Source: Salvator merianae (lineage: Eukaryota > Chordata > Lepidosauria > Squamata > Teiidae). From it: a DNA stretch of 64,000 bases. Positions 56,611 to 64,000 of this stretch are shown here, in pieces. Location: positions 75,473,838-75,537,837 of the forward strand of contig QVOM02000042.1 of NCBI GenBank assembly GCA_003586115.2. The letters are read 5' to 3'. Position 1 is the stretch's first letter. Every line of letters begins with the position of its first letter. The translations under genes were made by a program, and so were the position numbers. The notes beneath the pieces were generated by a model that worked only from the letters and a program-made list of their open reading frames with translations, did no database searches and was not told the origin of the DNA.

Positions 56611-57124
56611 GGGTGCGATCAGACAGGCTATTCCATGTGACTTCTGGTTGCACGGAAGCTCCGTCGTTCACAAAGCCCGCCGTAGAAGGCGCCTTCGCAG
56701 CTGGCGGAGGAAGCTTCGGGTCTCGTTTTCTGCAGCCGGGATCCTCGAGATCTCGAGGTGAGTTGCCCACGAAATCTCGGATAGCAGCTAAATATTGCGA
56801 GAAACCGCGATCACAGATTCCCGATGTCAGCAATAATCTGCCTACAAGATTTGCATCACAATAGGGGCAGCCAGTTGTGTGCCCAGGAACTCCTCGAATG
56901 CAATATCCTGTTAGCACCCTTCCCCCTGCCATTCCCTTTCGGCGGCGTAAGCGGACCAATCAAAGCGGAGCGTTGTGTTGCTTAGGAAACTCCGGCAGAT
57001 CGTAGAGCGCGCGGGGACTCGAGTCCTCGGGGGCAAATGTGAACGGGCATAATTGACTGCCGCCTTAAGTAGATGCGTATACGCGTGGACACTCGACCTA
57101 AACATGGTATGTGTGATCGTACCC
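56611..57124. mobile_element. Harbinger-like MITE, 514 bp, inserted in the CR1 tail
   Basis: Termini GGGTGCGATCAGACA and TGTGTGATCGTACCC are inverted repeats (13 of 15 match). The flanks are TTA (56608-56610) and TCA (57125-57127), compatible with a 3-bp Harbinger duplication with one change. The interior is CpG-rich with many TCTCG/CGAGA words. No transposase. Confidence 0.65.
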
Positions 57125-58030
57125 TCAAACAGAAGATGAAGGTGAAGCCCTCACCTGCTCTCAGTTCCCTGCAAATGCCCTTTAGAGGCATCTTGCCTAT
57201 CGCACCAACCTGGAGGAAGTACTTAGGCATCCATTCTAGTAGCCATTGATACACCTGACCTCCATGAATTTGTCTAACCCTTCCTTAATGCTATCCAGGC
57301 TGGTTGCTGTCACTACCTCTCCTGTCACTGCATTTCATAGACCAATAACTCTCTGGGTGAAAAAAATACTTCCCATTTTCAGACCTAACTCTCCTGCCCA
57401 TCAGCTTCATCATAGAGTGACCCCTAGTTCTAGTGCTGTGTGATAGAGAAAAGAATGTCTGTTTATTCACCTTTTCCATACCATGCATGATTTTATATAC
57501 TTCAACAGGTCACTCTTAAACTCTGACTTTCAAGGCCTAGATGTTGCAGCCTGATTTTGTAAGGGAGGTGTTCCAGTCCATTGATCATTCTGGTTACTCT
57601 TTTCTTCATTTTTACCAGTTCCATAATATCCTTTATGAGATGTGATGAACAGTATTGTACACAATATTCCAACTGTGAACTCACCATAGATATATAAAGA
57701 GACACAATGATGCCTGCCAACTTATCTTCTATTTTCTTTCTAACTACCGCTAGCACTGAATTTGTTTTCTTTTCATTGCTACTGCACAGGGGGTTGACAT
57801 CTTCATTGAGATGTCCACCAGAACTTCAAGATGTCTTTCCTGTTCTGTCACAGAAAGCTCAGTCCTCTTCAGTTTATCGGTGTAATTGGGGCTTTTTGTC
57901 CCAGTGTGCATTACTTTGCATTACTAAGATTAAAACACATTTGCCATTTGCTTGCCCACTCACTCAAAGTCAAGAGATTACAACCTCTTTCCATTTTAAC
58001 TTCTCTGAATAATTTAGTGTCATTAGCAAA
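57125..58030 (-). mobile_element. CR1-type LINE: 3' UTR and C-terminal reverse transcriptase, broken
   Basis: On the minus strand the frame at 57502-57756 gives KLAGIIVSLYISMVSSQLEYC and VTRMINGLEHLPYKIRLQHL, equivalent to the IVPLYKSMVRPHLEYC and RATRMIRGLEHLPYEERL blocks of CR1 proteins. Upstream pieces (to 58030) give TELSVTEQERHLEVLVDISM and related blocks across stops. The 3' UTR continues through 57125 to 56518. Many substitutions; dead. Confidence 0.8.
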
Positions 58031-58129
58031 CTGCTATTTCACTACACGCCCCTACTTCTAGATGATTTATGAATTATTATCTACTTCCCCATTCACCTTA
58101 GTACTGTGTGCATAATTCCAGCCCTCCTC

Positions 58130-58900
58130 ACTCAAATGTACACTTTCCCAACCAGGTGCAGCCCAGCTCCTATCATCTTTCTTCCATGGATCAGTGTAAA
58201 TGCTGCTCTGCAACCTTTTTAATATAAAGCTCCAACAGTCTGGTTCTATCTTGGTTCAAGAGCAACCGGTCTCTTTTGAACAGGCCAGGCTTATCCCAAA
58301 ATGTTCCCCGGTTTCTAGCAAATCTAAACCCTTCCTCTCAAAAACACTGTTTCATCTACACTTTGATGCTCCTGAGCTCTGCGTGTCTAGCTGACCCTGT
58401 GCGTGGAACAGGTAGCCTTTCTGAGAATGCAACCTTGGAAGTCCTGGACTTCGGTCTTCTACGTAACCACCTAAATTTGATTTCCAGTCACTGGTACCAA
58501 CATGCATCACAATCACTGGCTTCTCCCCTGCCCTGTCTACCAGCTTATCTAGATGTCATGTGATGACTGTAACCTTTGCACCTGGGAGGCAAGTCACCAT
58601 GCGGTCAACACACCCATCATAAACCCATCATTCTATATTTCTAATAATTGAATCACCCACTACACACTACAAGAAGCTCCCATCCCACCATCCATGAAGG
58701 AGTATCTTCAGTGCAAGAAGATACAGACACATCCTCTAATGAAGGGGTCTCAGCCTGTCCCTGTTCCTCAGCCTGATGTCCTCCCTGCTTGATACCTCTA
58801 CTCTTCAAGGCAGCTGGGAGGGTTACCTCCCTGTTCTGTCCCAAGAGAAGCAGCAGATGGCACTGCAATACTATAAAAGCTTTCTGTGTTACAGCTTGCC
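58130..58900 (-). mobile_element. CR1-type LINE fragment, ORF1 (esterase domain) region, broken
   Basis: On the minus strand, with stops, the part at 58480-58660 reads DSIIRN, RVDRMVTCLPGAKV, HLDKLVDRAGEKPVIVMHVG. This is the pattern of the GDSL-like esterase encoded in CR1 ORF1 (GDSIIR...CLPGA...HVG). It is followed on the same strand by CR1 RT remains at 57125-58030, with most of ORF2 deleted between, so this may be one internally deleted copy. The fragment at 26180-26600 is a second copy of this region. Confidence 0.6.
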
Positions 58901-61519
58901 CCCAGATCCTTTGTGGCTTAGTTTCTGGAAGATAGGAACTTCTTTGTTTTAGTGTTTTGGACTTAAGCTGCAGTGGAAGTCGCTCACGTTTTAGTTAGCC
59001 ATCAAATACCTAGTTTGTTTCTGCTGTATTGCCCTCTCCCACCATGACAGAATCGATAAAGTTAGGTTCTACAGTGTCTCTACCCTTCCTACCCTGCTTC
59101 TACTCTGAATCTTCAAGAGCCCCAGCAGAGCTCAAGTTGAGGAGCTGTCAAATTCTTGCAGCCATATTCTCAGCACTGTTGCATAAATCCTCCTCCTTCT
59201 CTCTCAGGAGGTCAGCATACTCCAGATTTGATGAGTACAGGTCTCCTCTCATTCCTCACTAAAGTTGGCAGTGTGAATGGAACTCATACATGAAATGGCT
59301 GACTGTTCTGAGTTCTCATACAGCTGCTTGGCTCAGCTCCTATTATTTCATCCTTCTCATGATGAAATGGGGGATAATGTACTTCAGACACCTGTAATCA
59401 CCCACCTCCACTTAATAACCAGACATGGCCATAAAGACTGGCCATAAAGACTACCATGGCCATAAAGACTGGCATTTTATGTTTCTCTTCAGCATAAGTT
59501 CAAGTCTAGTTCTTATAGGTCTTCAGCTAGCTTTCTTAGATCTAGTGCAAATTCCCTCAAATCACAGCAAGTTCTCACAATTCTGTTGCTGATACATACA
59601 GATTCTCAGGTTGCTCTTACAAGTATAAGCAGTAGATGGTATTCATGGCCACTCCTCAGTGTTGGTCATCCATCTTGATGTCCTTCCACAGTTCTAAATA
59701 ACTATTAGTTTTCATGACACAAAAAGAAGTAAATGAAATGAACACATAGAACATCTCTCCGGGGTCTTTTAAATTGGAGTCCTTCTCACATTGCCTTTTT
59801 GAAGTCTTAGATGCCCTGAATATAAATCAGAGGGGCGGGTCAGCCCCAGAAACTTCCTCTGCGGCTTTTATCTTCCCTCTTCAAGCACCCAAGGCTGCTC
59901 CTTCGCCAAGAAATTGAAGGTAAGAAGTGGAAGCCTACAGCCCCCTTCTTAAATGAATAATATGGTCTCAGAAACTGCAGATTTGCTGTAATGTCATAAT
60001 TTTGTGCACATATTCTATGCTCACATCGTAGTGACTGGAAAGTCTTTGTGGCTTAGATACTGGAATGTGGAGAGTTGCTTCAATGCTTGTTAAGGGTTCT
60101 ATGCTATTTGGAGATGACTTCCTCAAAGACGTCTTAGTCAAAAATAAGGACATGAATTATATAAATAAATAAATAAAGATAAGAAAAAGTCCATACCTTT
60201 TGGTTCAGGATTGTCAGAAGGTTTCAAAAATAAGAACATGAGTATTTCTTTGAATAGGAAGCAATACAGCTCTGTTAAATCTATGTACTGGTCTTTCTTT
60301 TGGGCAAAAGGCAAGAATTAGTTCAAATCCTCCTGAAATCACTCTAGATCCTCAAACATCAAGCAATCCCAGACAAGGATTCCCCTTGTTCAATCAAACA
60401 AGAAAAATCCCTAGTGGTCTTCCATCAGGTTTGGTTCAGTTCAGTTTCTGACACTAGAGTTTTCAAAATTGCTTCTCTGGCTTATGCTTTGGAGTTATAT
60501 TTCAGTCTTCCAGACATGTTGGCAGGTCTCTTCTTTTTAGAAAGTCAGAGAAGAGGCAGTTTGGCAGACAGTCCAGCATAGTCAGAAATGATACAGCTTA
60601 ATTCCACCAGCAAACAGATGTTCTGGAGAGTATTCTTTTTCTTTGTTGTTCACAGGAAAGGGGGTGATTGGAGATCTACTTTCCTTGATCTTAAGTTTGT
60701 CAACAACTGTTTTTTTTAAAGAGTCAAATTAAAGGTAGAAGCACTAGCCCTGCCTGGTCTTCATAGATTTCTTTGAGTCTTATATTGACTGACCAGCAGA
60801 GCAGATGTTCATTATAGGTATCTGTCATTGGCAATTTAGAACCCTCCCATTCGGTCTCACATCAGCACTTTGTGTTTTACTAAATTCCTAGTGGCCCCCA
60901 TGCATTTAAAAGAAGTATTACTTTGATGATATGTTACTTAGGGCTTCTTTTTTCCAAGGTGGTATTAGATGTTCCTGTCAGATTCTTTCTTTTCATAGAT
61001 TTCTGACTGTGAGGTCTCCATTCCTGTTGGCACTTTGATTCATATAGTTTCTTATTCCATCTAATCATTGATAGAGATCATTTAGAATATAGAATCCAGG
61101 GCATCTATGACTATGGAATGCCCTAGGAGTGATAACTTGTCTTTGACATTCCTTTTGGGCAAGAGTGTCTTTCCACTCTAGGCCTCTGCAGTGTTTGCTT
61201 CTGCCCTTTTTATGTTAGATTGAGGTTGGTCAACATACCTGTTTAATGTTTTCTAATGATGAGGTATCCCTGGAATGGTTTCCTAATGAAGTGGGGTATC
61301 CCTGGAATTTAGCTAGAAAAGCTCTAGTAGTTCCAGGAGTTTTAGAACTACTGACACAAGTTTGAAGGGGTGAAGTGGTCAATCCATAGATAGGCCTACA
61401 TAGCAAAAATGATCCATCAAAGAAAGAAAACACTCTATAAATCAAAGTTGGGAGCAGTTGAGTTAGCCTTGCTGTCCTTTTCAAAGTTGGTCAGAAATGC
61501 TCATGTTCTAATCCAGAAA
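58901..61519. other. TRABD2A intron, no gene seen
   Basis: A 2.6-kb stretch with no recognisable exon or element. Short triplicated CCATAAAGACT words occur at 59428-59475. The region around 59820-59920 is GC-richer with TATAAAT, but no flanking long repeats were found to support an LTR. Confidence 0.35.
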
Positions 61520-61520
61520 T

Positions 61521-61642
61521 CCCCGAACTTGGGCTTCCAGACGTTGTTAAACTGTTCTTTCCATTATTCCTTGGCTTTGAGTATATTGACTGAGGCTAAT
61601 GGACGTTGCAATCCAACAACATCTAGAAGCCCACGTTTGGGG
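61521..61642. mobile_element. Foldback MITE, 122 bp
   Basis: Left arm 61521-61548 (CCCCGAACTTGGGCTTCCAG onward) and right arm 61615-61642 (ending AGAAGCCCACGTTTGGGG) are inverted repeats with few changes. The centre contains a decayed GACTGCAACTCC-type palindrome. It is a compact, widespread reptile foldback repeat. Confidence 0.7.
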
Positions 61643-62980
61643 TAATTCATCAATTAAAAACAAGACACCATATAACTAGACAGAATAGGTCTATGTGTGG
61701 GTTTCTAGGGGAAAGCTATGATCCAAAAGGTTTTTATAATAATAAGATGCCACCTGTCATTTTTTCCTAGGTTAGGGCATGGAATCAACCCGACATTGAA
61801 TTTCTTCCTTACCATCTTGTCTTCCTTTTGATCGTATGCCTGATCTCAGGTAGAGAAGGAACTTTTTCCATCATCTGCTGCCCACTCCTATTTTAAATGT
61901 AGATGAACATTCAACTGTGTGATCACTCACCTGTGGCTGCCATCTCTCCTATAATTCTGATTTTTGCCCCTGAATGTCTCTTAACTATAACTCTGATTAC
62001 ACTGTTACCATTGAGCAGCTATCATTACTAATACAGTGTTACACAATTGTTATTGTAGCTATTCACACAACTGCAGTTAAAACTCTCTGCTAGCAGGCAT
62101 AAAACACAGATTAGAATCATCGTAAAAATACAACTGGTTTAGCTGGATGGCACATCAAGCTCCAACTGGCTTCATTTAGCCACTCCAGTTAACATCTGTA
62201 ATATGAACTCTCTCAGGCTTTGGCAACCAGAATGGAAAGACCCTATTTCAGACCCTACTGGATCAGACTGAAGGTCTCCCTAACATAATAACCTATTGAT
62301 ACCAACATAGCCAACCAGACATCTCTGAGAGGCCCACAAGCAGAGGCTTCCTTTCCTTTCCTGCTTCAGATTACCATTAAAAACTATTTGTAGGCATGCT
62401 ACCTTTTACATCTGGGATACTTGAGGACAGGACTCAGGAGGAGGAGGAGCAGGAGGAGAAGGGGGAGGAGGAGCAGGAGCAGGAGCAGGAGCAGGAGAAG
62501 GAGAAGTAGTCTCTCACTGGTTACCCAGAAACAATTAAATTAAAACATGCACATGAATGCAAGATCAAGTTATGACTTTCATGTATGGATAGCAGACCAA
62601 TCCAAAAAAATTCCTATTATTTCAAATGTGTTTGCAATAAAATCAGCTGACACACACCATTATCAGTTGCTGAGCATAAAACAAGTCCAATTTTTTAATG
62701 GAAACAAAATGGGGAAGAGCAGGCATACAAGTTTACATTATTTATTCCAGATGTAAAACAAGGGTGCCTGATTAATTATTTCAGTAACCTAATATATGTT
62801 TTGTCTTTCTGCCATCATGAAACCCAAGACAGTGCACAGGAGATTCCTAGATGGTCCTCCAAGAAATGCCTAGTCCCAAACCTGCTTATCTTAAACAAGA
62901 TACTTGTGTCCCATGCCATTGGACTAGGTAATTGTTAAGTTATTCCAGATCAAGATTGATAGAATACATAGATATATTAC
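61643..62980. other. TRABD2A intron, no gene seen
   Basis: No exon. A purine-rich minisatellite lies at 62431-62510. Confidence 0.4.
62431..62510. repeat. (GGAGCA)n/(GGA)n purine minisatellite
   Basis: Runs of GGAGGA followed by GGAGCAGGAGCAGGAGCAGG and GGAGAAGG; strictly purine plus C on the plus strand. Confidence 0.88.
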
Positions 62981-63071
62981 CTGTTGATGATATGGCCAGC
63001 AGGAGTATGGTCTACTTCATATCCTTCTTTTCTCAAAACATCTATCACTGTATTGTTGCCCATAAAATGAC
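62981..63071 (-). CDS. TRABD2A: TRABD2A internal exon, end of the TraB protease domain
   Basis: 91 bases; acceptor GTGACTGTCTAG, donor CAACAG|GTAATA. Begins in phase 1 (GT after one base in the upstream exon) and encodes [20 protein letters not shown] followed by [10 protein letters not shown]. The [14 protein letters not shown] block is strongly conserved in TIKI/TraB proteins and contains the His of the second GxxH-type motif. Ends with AG, which together with T of exon 52711 forms Ser. The next upstream exon is not in the window. Confidence 0.85.
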
Positions 63072-64000
63072 CTAGACAGTCACAGAAAAAAGCAAGAGCC
63101 CAAAACAATTTGAGTCAACTTACATATATAATATACTCAAAAGCATCCAGATTAGATAGCAGCACAACATCTATGCAAATGTTTTCTTTAAACTTCTGTT
63201 CTGCAAGAAGCTGACATTATAGATGTGTGTAACAGATTATTACACTCGTGCAGATTTAGTGCAAGTGCTGATCACCCGACTGCAGATTATTAGCTACCAA
63301 ATCAACCAGATGCTTCACTATCAGGGGCTGAATCTTCTATTTGACACTCATACCATTGGATTCCAGATTGTGTTCTGTGGCATTTCTTGGAAAGAGAAAT
63401 GGGAGGCAAGTTTCTCCACCAGATGGCTTGCTTGCCACAGCCGCAGTGTTCGTTGGTAATTCACGCGAGAATCACTCCATTTTTATCTCTGAAGAAATAC
63501 ATGCCACTATGTAACTTATGTCTTTCTCCATCATAAATGAAAAAGCAGTTTGGTGAGAAACAAAAAATTACGTGCTAGAAAAAGATTAAAAGAAAACAGC
63601 CTTTGTCTATATTTCATTCTGCACAAGCTGCTTTGGCTTAAAACAGGGCAGAAGACAGACTTGTGAAACTCCACTCCTTGTGAAGAAAAACATCATGTAA
63701 CTTTGAATAACGTGTAGACGGAGACTGCATCCCCATTTACCATAGTAGGGTGTCTTTGTCATCCCGAGAAGGAGTCTGCTGCTGCCCCATCTCCATTTTC
63801 TGTGGCAGCAGGCTCCTTTGAAGTGATCGCACTGGGCGTTTTCCAGCATGACTGCTTGCAGAGGTGCCTCCATTGCCAGGCAGTTTCTTCCCACCTGCAT
63901 GGAGGTGCCTCCTCACTCCAAACCAGAGATGAGGAGGGTCCTGAGGATGGGAGCAACTTCCTGCATCCACCCCAAATGGAGCCACTTTCACTGGAAGTGG
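63072..64000. other. TRABD2A intron to the right edge, no gene seen
   Basis: No further exon recognised. The stretch around 63760-63990 is GC-richer and, like other small DNA elements here, has no meaningful reading frame. Confidence 0.35.

Larger units (their letters stand above)
45226..63071 (-). other. TRABD2A: TRABD2A gene, 3' portion (gene span of the exons found)
   Basis: Three phase-compatible exons (91, 261 and 190 bases) encode about 180 C-terminal residues of a TIKI protein: the end of the TraB-type protease domain, a basic and acidic low-complexity linker, and a hydrophobic C-terminal segment for membrane attachment. TIKI1 is a Mn/Co-dependent cell-surface protease that removes N-terminal residues from Wnt ligands. 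The name TRABD2A over TRABD2B rests on the RLRQFSDLWVR block and on proximity to DNAH6, its human neighbour. The signal peptide and most of the catalytic domain lie beyond the right edge. Confidence 0.75.

Noticed and set aside
56970..56990. X-box-like word GTTGCTTAGGAAAC as a host gene promoter element
   Set aside because: It lies in a MITE within an intron, does not match the RFX half-sites well, and no exon follows.
59780..59950. Possible LTR promoter (TATAAAT followed by GC-rich sequence)
   Set aside because: No direct-repeat partner, primer-binding site or gag-pol remains nearby.

Overview
This is a stretch of vertebrate nuclear genome, most likely from a squamate reptile (lizard or snake). 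It has intron-split genes with GT-AG splice sites, and the interspersed repeats (CR1, L2, L1, Bov-B/RTE, R4/Dong-like LINEs, Tc1 and hAT DNA transposons, a tRNA-derived SINE) are the mix typical of squamates. Bov-B in particular points to Squamata. I see no bacterial genes, operons or CRISPR array.

Two host genes are partly present, both on the minus strand. (1) The 5' part of DNAH6, an axonemal dynein heavy chain, runs right to left. A CpG-rich promoter at about 30.2-30.9 kb carries a palindromic RFX X-box, and seven coding exons follow at 29349-29615, 25759-25932, 24228-24478, 17473-17740, 13973-14107, 11716-11839 and 10794-10938. All exon junctions are phase-compatible; together they encode about the first 453 residues. 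The next exon lies off the left edge. (2) The 3' part of TRABD2A (TIKI1, a Wnt-inactivating TraB-family protease) has exons at 62981-63071, 52451-52711 and 45226-45415 (stop codon). A further candidate cassette exon is at 50982-51074. The 3' end of TRABD2A therefore faces the 5' end of DNAH6.

Layout: 1-8450 is an L2-like LINE (minus) split by a 5.7-kb L1 (plus) with a 17-bp target duplication. 8.4-31 kb is DNAH6 with repeats in its introns: an old L1 at 12.5-13.9 kb, a Tc1 element with roughly 150-bp inverted repeats at 20.2-21.8 kb, CR1 pieces and many small hAT-type non-autonomous elements. 31-45 kb is intergenic: a duplicated DNAH6 exon 2, an R4-like fragment, a tRNA-SINE head, two hAT-type elements with perfect 8-bp target duplications (one with five 47-bp tandem repeats, one with an array of hairpins), and a Bov-B LINE interrupted by an L2 3' end. 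45-64 kb is TRABD2A; its introns hold CR1 tails (one split by an L1, one split by a Harbinger-like MITE), CR1 RT and ORF1 remains, and further MITEs.

The points most worth checking are the duplicated DNAH6 exon 2 fused to a new open frame, a second dead DNAH6 exon duplicate, the X-box, the candidate TRABD2A cassette exon, the hairpin-array hAT element, and the nested insertions that give a relative chronology of transposition.
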